Source: Ligula intestinalis (Eukaryota; Platyhelminthes; Cestoda; Diphyllobothriidea; Diphyllobothriidae). Taken from it: a DNA stretch of 64,000 nt. Positions 12,640 through 25,500 of the stretch are shown here, piece by piece. Where the stretch lies: positions 48,504,113 through 48,568,112 of the forward strand of contig JAYGXS010000005.1 of the NCBI GenBank assembly GCA_036362985.1. The letters run 5' to 3'. The notes under the pieces were generated by a model that was given only the letters and a program-made list of their open reading frames with translations, did no database searches and had not been told where the DNA came from. The position numbers and the translations under genes were made by a program. Position 1 is the first letter of the stretch; each line of letters begins with the position of its first letter.

Positions 12640-13589
12640 TTCAGTATTATTAGTTTTTATATCCATTCACGTTTGTTATTTATAACGCCCTCCCACACAT
12701 AGCCTCATACGAAGTTCTCCACGGTCTACCCTACTTGGCTATTTGCGTACCGTGATTACCCCGCTAGCGATCTTATCAGCCAGACCTGACGGCCAAAACA
12801 TTCACCCTTGGTTCGACCCAAAGCGGACTGTCGACGATCTGGATGGAGGCCTCTGTTTTTCCAGTTCCGTTGGCGAACTCTGCAATCAGCAAGGAAGAAT
12901 CAGGACGCGGCTTCCACACGGTGATGCTCCTGGAAACCTTTGCAATGCCCCCCCCCCCCCCAGTTGGAACCCCTTTTTCCTCCTAAATCCCACGCATTAC
13001 CCCCCCCCCAAGGGCGACAGTTTTTCTCCTAAAAATCCCTGAGGAGTTTTTTCACTGTCTGCTCCTATTTTCATCCTATGACGCAGGACAACTGGCCTCG
13101 CCAACAGTCTGGGAAACAAATTTTCTGCTACCACTGCATATATGTACAAATAGGGCACTAAAAGGAATTTTTCCTACGTATCCCTCAATATACTGGTACT
13201 GATACTGACTGAGTTCTCCAGTTTGCATGTAACTGAGAAGCGCCTTATAGAACCATGAAGGGGGTTGGCACTCCTGGTTAGGAATGTGCAACTGTCCTTG
13301 TTTATAGTTGTAATACCGGAGCCGTATAAAACACGAGAAAACTCCTGGTTTGCAGACCATCGCTTGATGATTTTCTGAAAATGTAACATACTGCTTTATA
13401 TTATGAATACGCTTGGAAGAACAAGTATGTCAGGGGAAACCGTCTTTGTTAAAATTAAATTTACGAACGTGAGTGCAAACCTAACTAGAGGGTCAGGGTT
13501 TACAACATGAATTGCACAGTGACGAAGTATGTTAGTAAGGCATTGACAACCAAATTGTACGCCAGACATGGTTCATAAGGTCGTATTTT
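12640..13589. other. no recognisable gene; poly-C tracts
   Basis: About 0.95 kb between two LINEs without a recognisable product. Two poly-C runs lie at 12949-12961 and 13002-13010. The short open frames have no homology I recognise. Confidence 0.5.
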
Positions 13590-13595
13590 CTCGGT

Positions 13596-14150
13596 TGCAC
13601 CGCAAGTAAAGCGTTTGACCGCATTTCTCACCAACTGAGCGTAAAAACGTTAGCAACCCTTGGTATTGGTGGCAACATTCTGAACTGGATCCAGTCATAT
13701 TTGAGTGATAGGACTTGGAGTGTCAGTGTCGGAGGTGTATTATCTACTGCCGAGGTCGCATCATCTGGGGTTCCTCAAGGATCTATTCTTGGCCCCACTT
13801 GTTTCGCCATCTTTGTTCAGGATCTCAAACAATGCCTAACCTTTCCGTTCGTATTGTACGCCGATGACCTAAAAATATGGTGCGATGTCACAGGTGCCAA
13901 CGACATTATCGCCCTGCAACAGGACCTTGTCCAGTTAGCCTCTTGGGCTTCGAGTAACCAATTGCCGGTCAATGCTGCGAAATCGGCGTTCACGACAATT
14001 GGATCTACTAAGGTCGCCTCACCATTCTCGCTCAATGGTGTCTCAATCCGACAAGTCACTGAATTCCGTGACCTCGGAGTCATGATACAAGACAATTTGA
14101 AAACAAACTGTTGCACAGCCAAAATTTGTGCGGCTGGGCTTCGATGTTTA
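13596..14150 (+). pseudogene. LINE reverse transcriptase fragment, YADD intact
   Basis: The fragment has AFDRISHQL, WIQSYLSDRTWSVSVGG, SGVPQGSILGPTCFAIF, LYADDLKIW and FRDLGVMIQDN, the core palm motifs of a CR1-type reverse transcriptase. Both catalytic Asp are present. The 5' half of the enzyme and the endonuclease are missing, consistent with the 5' truncation usual in LINE insertion. A stop interrupts after AAGLRCL at 14152. Confidence 0.85.
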
Positions 14151-14217
14151 TGAATGTTGAGAAGGACCTTCTCTCTGTGGTCTCCCGCCAAATTTAAAAA
14201 GCTGTTCTCCAAGCTGT

Positions 14218-15494
14218 CCCCGAGACACTAGAAATCATGTACATGCGATCAAAATCCCCAAATTCAAAAAGGCTCAACTGTCTTATTTCTACTCTTTTCA
14301 ATACGCGACAATATGGAATACCCTTCGTATTTCTACCCAAAAAAGTCGAACTCTCGTAGAATTCAAAATAAAAATAAAAACGTTTCTGTTGAGTAGAACA
14401 ACACATCTTTTCTTGGCACTTTTCAAGTCAGTTTTTTGATAGGGCCTCTAATAATATCCTGTCCAAGAGCCTCAAATTCTGTCACTAAATCACGAGCTTT
14501 GCACAGGCTGATTTCTCCTGATAAAAATCATCCGCCTGGATCAGTACCTACTATTTGTAGATAACAAGCGAGTTATGATATCTTAAATCGAATCCTCCGT
14601 ATTCCACTACAATTTTCCGACGGGAAGTTTCCACTCAACGAATATGCTTTACGAGTCCTAGATCTACAAACACATAAGGAAATGACGTTAGCTAGATGAT
14701 GGACAAAGGCATAGCACGATTTTATGCCTGCAGACCTATTGTTTGCAAACAGCACTATAGCTTTTTTGTAAAATTAAGTTTTTTATCGACTAAAAAATAA
14801 AAAAATTGAATTAAATTAAATTGCACATTTCTTCGTGTTTTCTGGTAGCAAAAAATGCATGCATAATTTTATGATCTTTAAGGAATAAATTCAAACCGTA
14901 AGTGCAAAAAGTGTTTTTTGTGTCTCATTCATTAGTAGTGTAGTATATATAAATATAGCATGGGAAATCGTTTGTTGTCCTTACCCAGTTTTAGGTTGGC
15001 ATTTTCGGAAGTCGATGCGGGATGACGATGATGCTCCGCAAAAATGTATTAGATTTTCGAACTGCCCTCAAAGATAGTTGCCGAAATTTCACAATGCGCA
15101 ATGCTGCAAAGCAGGGAGAACACCAAATGTCACCATGGATTGATGTCGGTCTGAAGAGGATAATTTTTCGAACTTATATATACCTCTGCAGAAGGATCAA
15201 TCACAAATCCACGAATTATATACTGTTTCCAGACGTCAAATATTCTTACACTGAAACCTCTAACACATGTACTGCATGGATATTATTTTCCAATTTTGAT
15301 CTTATTGTACCTATGCAGACAGTTTTGTTCCACTTGACAAATTCCCTATCTTGCACACTATTGACTAAGCATAAAACAAAGGGAGAGCCAATATCTGTGT
15401 GCAAAAGAAGTGGTTTGTTTTAGGTTTTTTCCTGTTTTCGAAGGGTTTTGACGGTGCTAAAGAGGGGTCTTACCAATAAAACTTCTTATTACTA
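14218..15494. mobile_element. unclassified insertion inside a CR1-like LINE
   Basis: This stretch separates two consecutive parts of one LINE reading frame. It is AT-rich (for example 14760-14830) and holds a 133-codon open frame (15022-15423) that I do not recognise. I found no terminal inverted repeat or coding domain. The boundaries are placed where the LINE homology stops and restarts, so they are uncertain by a few tens of bases. Confidence 0.45.
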
Positions 15495-16002
15495 TGTTTG
15501 GCCTGTCATCGTGTACGCGGGCCCAGCCTACTTTCCTCGATACGTAGAAGAAATGCTCGCACTTGAATCGGTGCAACGACTGGGTTCTAGGATGGTCACA
15601 CAACTCCGTGGACTTCCATATAAAGCACGTCTTCGCAGTTAAGAATTGTTTTCTCTGGAGTATCTTCGACGTCGAGGGGATATAATTTTTCTTTTCTACT
15701 TGGTTGTGCTCAAACACTACCCACAGTTGGATTGGATCATCATTCGAAATTACGACGCTCGCACCCGAGGCCACTCCTTTCGCCTAGTCCAGCAGTGCTC
15801 AGACCATCTGGCTCAGAATTACCGGTTTTTCCGTCGGGTCATCAAAAGCTGGAACTCGCTGAGTGAGAATATTGCCCAAGCAATGTCGGTGCCCAGTTTC
15901 GAAAGACGCCTTGATGCCTTTTTTCTTATGGCCGTGGAGGACAGCATCTACTCAACCAGTCAGCGATTCCATTTTCCTTCCGAGGATCGCCGTCCTGTTT
16001 AA
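15495..16002 (+). pseudogene. LINE C-terminal domain fragment
   Basis: Encodes PVIVYAGPAYFPRYVEEM, ALESVQRLGSRMV, LRGLPYKARLRS and, after a stop at 15640, LEYLRRRGDIIFLF and FFRRVIKSWNSL. This is the post-reverse-transcriptase region of CR1-type ORF2 (a VQR...R motif, then YRRxRGDLI and W..L). The stop at 15966-16002 (DRRPV) is close to the usual end of ORF2, just ahead of the 3' hairpin. Confidence 0.8.
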
Positions 16003-16525
16003 GTTTATTTTTCTTTCTTGTACTGTCTTTGAAGAGACTCCTCCGGGCCTTGGGCCTCTTGTCTTAAATATATTGAAATTGAAATTGAAGTGCCATTAAT
16101 TATGAGGACCCTTTTACTTCCATTGTGAAAGATTTTTTTGAAAATGAAACCTTGATATAAAAGTGTAACATGGACTCCGCCAAGAAGTATGTAGTTTCAA
16201 ATCAAAAATTGTTTTTTTGGCAGGCTTCAAAATTGTTCTGTAAACTATATAGTCTTGGGTCTTCACAACTTATGTAGTCATATTAACCTTCAGTTCCGCC
16301 TTCTTGTAACCCACTGTCATGTAGACTATCTTGCTGGCTTCTGTCATTCTGAGTTTGGGTCTTTTTGTTGTGCCGAACACGCATATTGCTGTCAATGACG
16401 CCACAGAAGATTCAGTTTACTGAAAAGTCAGAGTCAAATGTGAGCCAATTCGCTTGAACGAAAGCCACTGTTTACATACGCGGGTTTTTCGTTTTCTGTG
16501 ACCAGTTTGCGTTGTTTGTTTTCTT

Positions 16526-16591
16526 ATGGACCAGGAAATTGAAAGTCATGTTTCGAAAAATTATGAAATTATTAAGCGCATTGGGAAAGGG
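16526..16591 (+). CDS. MAPK15: MAPK15 exon 1
   Basis: Encodes 22 residues from the start Met to IIKRIGKG, the first half of the glycine loop. It ends in phase 0 before a 33-bp intron (16592-16624) that begins GTAGCC and ends TTAG. Read without removing that intron, the frame hits a stop. Confidence 0.9.
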
Positions 16592-19500
16592 GTAGCCCTT
16601 AGAAAATTATATAATGCGACTTAGGCCTACGGAATAGTGTGGAAAGCGAAAAATAAACAGACTGGAAAAAATATTGCCCTTAAAAAAATTTTTGATGCCT
16701 TCCGAAACCAGACAGATGCCCAAGTAAGATTTTATTCTGATATCGAGACTTAATAAAGCGGACATTCAGGGAGATTGCATTTCTCCAAGAATTTAGTGGA
16801 CACCCCAACATAATCAAACTGCTTAACGTCATGCGGGCGGAGAACGATAAGGATATTTATTTAGTCTTTCAGTACATGGGTACCAACATTGATAGTTAGA
16901 ATTCATTTTTAGAAAGCGACCTGCATAAGGTTATTAAGCGTGGAAACATTCTTAAGGACGTTCACAGGAAGTTTATAACTTACCAGCTTCTGAAAGCGGC
17001 TCTATACATACACTCCGGAAACGTTATACACCGGGACCTAAAGGTTAGCCACCATGATTTCCGTTTTGTCCTTCTGTTGTCTTTGGTTGAATGTAGTTGT
17101 CTTTTCTTATACACTCGGCTTTATAACTTACAAGCATTAATGATAAAAGTTTAATTTACCGTGAAAATTATGCTGATAAATTGAGCTACATATTTTCTTA
17201 GTCTGTGTCTTGTTCCCACGCAGGGATGCTCTTTTGGTGAATATCTGACCTTTTTTATGCTGCATTATAAAAATTAAATTCTAAAAATAATGAAAATTTT
17301 AGTAGCTGTTAAGCCTATTTTTTGTTCTCTTGGAGCATTTTGATGTGACTTTTTCTTTACCATTTCGATAACGGAATCTAATTCTTCATGTACGACTGCC
17401 TGGTGTATCTTCTTATCTCTATTCCGTTTTTTTATTAAATATGAGTGCAAAGCATGCTGAACTTGGAAAATATCTGGACATTCACATGCATAGTAAAGAA
17501 ATTTACCTTTATCTCATCAAAGCATCAGTGCCAGATACTCAGACTCAGTTTCCCAAAAATTTTTCACAGTAAGTTTGGGAAATATTCCATAACATGCGTC
17601 AAAATGTACGAGTGTACATAGTTTAACGTCATACTTCATAACTATCACCATGACTAGGCTCCTTCACGTCAGTATCGAAAAACACACATTTTGCGTTTTT
17701 TATAGGTCTTTTAGGAACGTTGTGGACTCACTTGACAAAGTTTGCTTCTGTAATTTGTTACCTGGAGCACGAGTATGTGGTTTTCAGGTCCAGTTTTTTT
17801 GAATTCTTATATGTTGAGAATTTTCACTCGGTTTTGTTGACAATTGGACATTAAAGTTTAAATTTAGACTCACCACTGCGGAAATAACCTTCGGCCAAGC
17901 CATTACCTTGTTTTCTCAGCGCTTGACAGGCGGACTGTAGATCGATTTTCAGTACTGAACCTATGTCGTGGCGCGGGCATCAGAAACAGAGGAGGGGTTG
18001 AAATATTAATTTAATTAATCCGGAAATGCTTTAAAATGGGTTGTCGCTAATACAGCGATGCAGTCGACAAGAGAATATGGAATAAGAATTCGAATCACCG
18101 GCTACTAGGCTTTATTTTCATTCTTTCAAGACTGCACTTCGCCGCACTCACTTAAACTTTGAAACCTTTCGTTTCGGTCTCAATCTGGCTGGCCACATTT
18201 TTAACCAACAGTGTTTCCCTCAAACAGGAAAATGTCCAACGAAGCTATACGAAGCTTTCCTTTAGTGTTATACCGTCTCCCTATAGAGAAACTCAGCTTA
18301 TAGCTTTTCTAATTTCTCCGTTCTTTGGCGTTCTTGTTAGCGATCCCCACAATCAGTTCTGCATTGGAAGGGGATTTAAAAAACAAGGTAAACAAGATAT
18401 CGCAGATTTTTGGCTTGGTGTTATTAAAATGGGACTTCATAGCCTTGGTGGATGCTTTCTGAACACTGCAGAGTAAGGACATTTCCAAAGATTATTGGTA
18501 AATAATTTTGCATAGTCCTTGCCACGAGCTATGATGCGTTTCATCAATCCAGAAGCAGTGTTGGCCTATCAAACAACAAGAACTGTTAAAAAAATTACTC
18601 TGGTTTTTCTCTTTGTCGTTTGTAACAGCCTTTCTGGTTCATTTGCCCCATTTAAGTTTTTTTCGGCTAGCCCGTAAACCTTAGCAAGCCTTGTTAGCAT
18701 TCTGACGTAATCACAAATGGCAGTGGTTACGGCGGGATCTCAGTCAAATATATATCCGCTGACATTCCTAGTTCGTCAACGAACTACAAAAATGCAGGAA
18801 ATATTTGTTTGCATGGTGAATAGGGTCTAAATATACCCGTCCTCATTGATGCATGTTCTCAGCCAAGATATCTAAGGGTGCGCAATCTACAGAACAAGCA
18901 CTTATTCTGAACGCTATTTTTGTTTGTTCAACTAGTCTATCCTTTCAAATTGTAGGGAGTAGTTCTTGTTTTCTAGATTGAAGTTGGAAAAACAATCCCG
19001 CCAAATGATTACTCCCAAACGCCGTATTCCTTTCTTACTATATTATATGGAGCATCCTATAATGGGGTTAATACCATAATTAACGACGGTCGTTCCTACC
19101 GATTTGACTTCTTTTCTGGAGGAATATTATTTCGCCCTACCTCTTAAAGTTTTTTATCCCTGAGATTGGTAACCGATTGAAGATATAGGTGGTTGGTCGT
19201 AGTATTCACTTTAGTTCTGTAGTTTACAGCCATTAGTAGGGCGTCGCCTTTGATTTGTGGGTAAGTAGCTGCACCCGAGAGTACAGGTTAAAAACAATGC
19301 AATAGGATAGATCTCGATTAGTCGTAAGTCACAAGAATCTCGGCGATTCGCAGAATTTATCTTGCTTTGGTTCACCCATCTGAGTCGGAAATGAAGTTAT
19401 TTTAGAATGTCCTATACTTTTGCCTTGGTATAATAAATTCCCGCGGGCCATTAACGTCCCCGGGCTTTAACAGCGCTGGTACCATCTGCATTTCCTCTAG

Positions 19501-22500
19501 ATTATTCCTAAGGTCTCAGGCAATTTCTTACTTCCACCTCGTTGCTTTGTCAGGTTTCCTAGTCCCTTTCTGTTTTGTTCAGAGATGCCACCGAAACCCA
19601 CTGAAACACCTGATTCGTTGGTTCGGTCACGATCATCTTCCAAGAAAATGAATTGAGAAGCACAAGGAAACCATGTAGAGCATTCCTGTTGCGTTATGGG
19701 TTAATCAAATGGATATTATTCTTCCTGAAGCTGAAAGTTCCGTTTAATATTTGTCTTCATTCGTAACGACGTTTCATATAACCTGCGTACTGTCCTGCAC
19801 TTCACGTCCATCGGTCACTGCCTCCTTGCTTAACAGCGCCGTTTAGATGTAGTAGTACTTTTCAGCCTTCAATAGTACGGATTTTTTATAGCGAAGAAAG
19901 TGCGCTGACCCATCGATCTCACTGTAAAAACAATCTGACGTGCTTCAAGCTCGCACGGTGCGCCGTTAGCCGTGGCTTTATCGCTAAGGTGCTAAGGCTA
20001 CTACGGTTTTACCCTAATTGCTGCGATCTTCCATGTTCGGTTCCTTAGAAGATGAGAAAAGGCTCGGGAAAGGCAGATTCTTAGGAATAGTTAATTCTGC
20101 AGAAGGATAGAAGAATAGTTAGGACGAAGGTTGATTCGGCCTGGCATTGCGTTCACCGTGAGAGCGCAGCAGCGTCGACGCGTCCGCCCCACTCAGGGGC
20201 GTGATGCCGAGTGAGTGCTGACCTCAGTAATCGGGGGCGGCAACCGAATTCTCTTTCTGTCTCGCGGCTTTGATGGTGATTGGTTAGACCGCAAGCAGGG
20301 AGACACTGGCGTTAGTGGTCCGTGTCTCACGCGCCAGTTTTTGTCTGGTCGGAGGCAGACCGAAAAGTACATTCGCGCAAGGTCCTGCTCTGGGTGACCT
20401 TGTCTGCGGCGTCAAGAGTTATGTGGGCGTCGGGCAGCAGCGACCACTACACCTCTGTACAGAATATACAGCAGGCCCACTGCAGCCTGAAGGGTTGCCA
20501 ACTGTAGGGATACCTCAGACTGCACGATAAGTCCAGCATGTGTTGTGTTATGTGGTGTGGCTGACTAGCGGACGGAAACTCAAGCTGTGATGGCTCCTTC
20601 TTGATGCGGCTTTTATGACACACACACACACACACAAACACACACACTCAGCCGGGATCCAAGCTGCCCCCAATTTCGCTGTGGTTTCCTTGGTTGCAAT
20701 GGCCTACACTGCGTGAACCTTCGCCCTATTCCATCTCAGTTCTTCTTGGCTCTGTCTACACATCAAGCTCAGGTGAGAGAGTGGGTCAGACAGTGAGGTA
20801 GATGCATCGCAAGTCTACTCTCACCAGTGCAGGTCACCCATGGTTACACCGCTCTGCTATGGAGCACATGATGTACCTTGTCTCTGTCGACGGTCAAATA
20901 AAGTACATACCAACTCGTTGGCAACTACGGTAGTTACGTGTAATGCTGTAGGATATCCGTCCCGGTTTTAACTGGATCCTGCACGTTTCTTTCTCCGATT
21001 CTGTATGTGACTTTTTAGCCCTCTAATATTCTTCTCGACTCTGAGTGCACCGTCAAAGTTTGTGACTTTGGTCTTACACGATCTTTGACGCAATGGCATC
21101 CAAAATCAGGAACCGCGAAGGGTGACTCGACAGACCCCCTGGAGGCAACCGACCCTAACCTCACGGAGTATGTTGCGACGCGGTGGTATCGTGCTCCCGA
21201 AATCCTGCTTTCCTCGACAACCTACACAAAGGGCGTTGATATGTGGAGCCTCGGCTGCATTGTTGCAGAAATGTTTCTCGGGAAACCCCTTTTCCCCGGC
21301 ACTTCAACTTTGAATCAACTGGAAAGGATCATGAGTATTGGCCCAAGACCGACACGAGAAGGTGTGTATCTGTCGACTGCACCTTTTTTACAGTTGGTTT
21401 TCTTTCCTTCTACCTTTGCAGATGTTAGGGGGTCCTAATGTTGGCTGTTAATTTCCTTCAATCTTCCTTATTGATCGGATCGTATCGATTTTAAAATTAG
21501 TTTTTGAACCGAGATTATTCTCTTTTTCAACGTAACATGTGGAGGCCACAATCTTCACTCACAGACCGTAAAAAATATCTAGGCGTTTTAGAGTTTGCAG
21601 TCATACTTCTTTATTTCTGCTCGACATTCTGCGGCACTCAAATTATGTTTGACAACGAGGATACTTTATCGCATTTTTGTCTTGTTTTCGGACTTTTAAA
21701 TTCCAGTCTTAGGCTCGACGCAGGGAAAGGATAAAGTTTAATTTTGCCAGGTTTCGTGTACTTGCTTTTATGTGCTTGTGTGTCTGTGATAACTGCATTT
21801 TTAGTGTTTCTTATTCTATTGGACTGAAGTGACACTCACGTCTCATATTAAACTAGACATTTTAGGTCTCCTTACGCATGTTTGTAGCCATACAATGAAA
21901 CGGAAGGTGTAAAAGCATGAAAACTGTGTTCAAATTAATGTGCTGAATGGAGGCCTTAATTTTTTTAATAATCTTCTTAGCATTCTCTACTTATTATTCT
22001 GGAACGGGAATCTATCCTTGTTTTCAAGGCGAAGAAATGGGTTGCTTGAAAATAATAATCTTAACTTAGCTGCTGGATATGTACGCGCTGACGCCTTAAT
22101 GGGCAAACTGGAGAGCAACGATCTTGCCCCTATTATAAAGGATCTTCATTCCTATGCTAGATGTGTAGACGATATTTTTATTATTGCAGATGGAAGTATT
22201 GAGTTGGACACTTTCTTAGCTGAAGTGAATCAGGTGCGCCCAGCATTAACCTTCACCCTAGAAAAAGAAGACAGACAGTGCCTCCCCTTTCTCGACGTCC
22301 TTCTTAGTAGAAGACCGGATGGAACAATAAATGGAGATGTATTTCGCAAGAAAACCTGGACAGGGCAATGCACTAATTTCTACAGTTGTGTACCACTAAG
22401 TCAGAAACGAGGCCTAGTCCGCTGCCTCGCGAACCGAGCCAGGAGAATCTGTTCACCAGAGACGCTGGAGAAAGAACTCGTAGTCATCAAAAACACCCTA

Positions 22501-25500
22501 CAAGAAAATGGATTTCCTGAGAAGTTTATCGATAAGTTAATGGAAGAATGTCCACCAACATCGGAAATACCGACGGCTGAAAAGAAAACCTTATTTCTTA
22601 CACTGCCATTTTAAGGTGATCCAGCGAGCGAACGTCTTAAGCTTCGCCTGAACGCTGCAATAGCGCGTACATATCCAGCAGCTAAGTTAAGATTAGTATT
22701 TTCACGCAACCCACTTTGTTAGTACTTCATCGAATTAAGGCTAGCGTAACTTCTAACCTGCTCCGGCAGTTAGGCATCTTGAAATTGACGAAGGATTCTC
22801 GTAAAGAACATTGGAAGCGGTTTATTGTGGAAAAGACGCTTAGTATACCACAAATGCATGCATAAATGATCCAGACAATAAGCATTTATTCCGTTGATAC
22901 AATACTTTTGCTCAGGTTATTTGCCTCTCCTTTTTCGGTTTTTAAAAGTTCTACGAATTTTTAAACTGTAACTGACCCGAGTTACTCATTTTTTCTCGTT
23001 ACTATTTAGTAACTCCCTTCGGTATTTGATCAAAAAGTTCACAAAATTGCAGTTATTCTTGGCAGGGTATGTATGTAGGCCGCAGGTATGTAAGTTGTGT
23101 TGGCAGGCAAATGCTGTTCTGCCTCATAAATGCCCTTCAAACTCCTCTGAGGCAACTTTTTTGCATGCTTATGAGTATTTTAATAAAATTAACTGTTGTG
23201 GTCATGCGAGAAGTGTTTTCCTGCTGCGTTATTTCATAAGACACTAAATTACAACTCGAAATAGCCAGTACAGTGGTAGATGAACATAGCTATGATTCTT
23301 GGTGTGCATGTGCCTCGCCCTGGTTCCCCGCTCTTCTTTGGCATAGAACTAGGCGTCAGCCAATCTCTCCTCGACAGGATACCTCTGCCTTCTTCCGTAA
23401 TGTCTCACACCTTGTTGTCTCCCGTTGCCAGGAGGCTTGGTGCGCATACCGCAGGCACGCACGCACGCACGTGCGCGGGCCGGCTGACTGAATGAGTGCA
23501 CGCTGCGCGCGTTGATGACAGCATTTGTCGCGTCAGCACCTGCCTACGCGCAGCGAACTCCGCCGCAGGGTTTCAGGGCTGCTTTGATGCCCTGATGATA
23601 TGAGCATTCAGCATCGAAGGATTACCCTCTTCTGGCCTTCGTCTATACTTTTCATTGTCCGCCCAAGTTCGCTGTTGTATTCGGTGCTTTTTTGCTGTAA
23701 TTCTACAACAGATTAGTGCTGGAGTGGGTAGTCATTCTTCAACCTTTTTGTCTTCCTCCGAGTTATTAGCATTTTCGTTTTCCTCTGGTGGGATCTTAAA
23801 GTATCCTGCTGCAGGTAAATCGACACCACCGGTGAAACGCTGTAAAAAAAACAGACAACAATTTACGAATGAAGGGAAACGTTCGTGTTCCAGGTATTTG
23901 CATGGATGAGGAAGAAGAAAGGTTGTCGAGCACCGGATCAGCTTGTTTATTCTTCTGAGCTTTTTTATTATTACAGGAGTCCATCGTCAGGGTAAGTATN
24001 NNNNNNNNNTGCTTAACAACCCTTCTTTCTCATCCAGATTAAACTTTATTCAGACGACTACTTGGCGGACATACGTTTGCTTTCAGGAAAATTCTCCTCA
24101 GGTCAGTACATGCATGTGGGAATAGGGGGAGGGGGTGTCGATTAAAACATGTCGGTGAACAGAGAAAATGATTACATGTCGTCTTCATATACATGTGGGG
24201 TGTGGGCATAGGAGACCGTGGGAGAATAATAAGAAGCAGTTAGAATTAACAAGCGCTAGTGTCAGAAGGATAGCGGAAGGGCGCGGTGAGTTGCACGTAG
24301 TTAGTTGATATTTGATCAGTGTAAGCACGGAGCCTTTACGAGGCTCTTCTGGGCCCATGAAACCGGCTTCTGTTGTTGCTAACGCAAGCTGGCCCTGTAG
24401 ATTAGGGTGATTAGGCGGGACCGAATAGGTTACACGGAATCGACAACGTGTGCGAGAGTAGTGTTGTTAATGCTTCTGACTTCGCCTTTTCCCAGCCCTG
24501 CCAGTAGATGTCATCGCATTATTTTGGATTGGTGTTGACTTGTACGACTAGTGTAACCTGCTCAACGGGAGCAATTGAAGAAATAAGTACATATAGGCGT
24601 GGTCTCTGTGTAAATTTTGGTTGTTAGGTGATAACATGCGAATCCTTGCTGCCGGGAAGGTTCCTATGACATTTTGGTTAGAGTAGTTTCGTAGGAATAC
24701 ACTCGAGTCGTCCCTTTCCCCAAACAGAACTTTTCTTTTCAGCAGTCACTGTAGTGGGCTTTTCTGGTCGCTCGGCCATACCCTTTTGCAATAAACCTTT
24801 AAGGATATTCGTTATCATGAAGCAGGTCCACGAACTTTTTAAGCTCCCCCTCCTTCTTGATGCTGACTGCCGAAAACAATTGTCTAGTCTTTTGCATCAA
24901 CCAGTGGACTAGATTTCACTTTTGCTGGAAGAGTAAGAAACTGGCGATGTTTTTGCGTCATTCAGACCCTTCACCATCTGTCTAGTCTTAAAAATTTCGC
25001 AGAGTGAATTTATTGCAGAGCCGTGACTCCTGAGTTCTTGGAAAATTTGCAGTTTATACGATTAATGTCCACAAGCAATTTTTCGTTAATTCTAAAACCA
25101 TGTGAGATAGAGGCTAGATGGCGAAAGTATTTACTATTCAAACCTTCAGAAAGTTAGCTTCGACAAACCTACGCTTTCGATTATTCATCACTGGGCCTGT
25201 ATAGTAATGTAAAGGTGGGTAAAAGAGCACCAGTGTAAAATTTAGCAAGCAAGACCTGTATCTGCTACTGCTTTCTGCTTATGTCTCTGATGATGAATCG
25301 GCTATGGATATCGAAACGTCAAGCAAATGAAAGCGTTGTCGCAGCGATCGAGTCGTCTTCTTCTCAGTATCAACTTTCTTAAATCAAAAGCTCAGCACGC
25401 TCCCCCTTTCTCTTCCAGTAACATCCAATTTTTCCGAAAGTCGATTTTCTTTACAACAATTTCTTGCTGCCTTTATCAAAAAACTCCAGCTCAGTGAGAA

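Larger units (their letters stand above)
13590..16090 (+). mobile_element. CR1-like LINE, 5'-truncated and interrupted
   Basis: The 5' part (13590-14217) covers the reverse transcriptase from SKAFDRISHQL to about KFKKLFSKL. The 3' part (about 15495-16000) resumes with PVIVYAGPAYFPRYVEEM, the expected next segment of a CR1 C-terminal domain. The 3' UTR has CTCCGGGCCTTGGGCCTC (16039-16056) and ends in TTGAAA-type repeats (about 16072-16088). The roughly 1.28 kb between the two parts is foreign to the LINE reading frame. Inferred: one LINE copy later split by an insertion. Confidence 0.75.
17044..21018 (+). other. MAPK15 intron 4
   Basis: About 4 kb without a recognised gene. It holds one copy of a 0.5 kb dispersed repeat (19990-20470), a CA microsatellite (20618-20648) and anonymous AT-rich sequence. 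The 105-codon frame at 18159-18476 resembles nothing I know and is probably chance. Confidence 0.7.

Noticed and set aside
15022..15423. 133-codon plus-strand ORF
   Set aside because: Lies in the insert that splits a LINE; composition looks random and no domain is recognised. Kept only as part of the insertion.
18159..18476. 105-codon plus-strand ORF in MAPK15 intron 4
   Set aside because: No recognisable motif, low-complexity neighbourhood, and it lies inside a well-defined intron. Length is compatible with chance.
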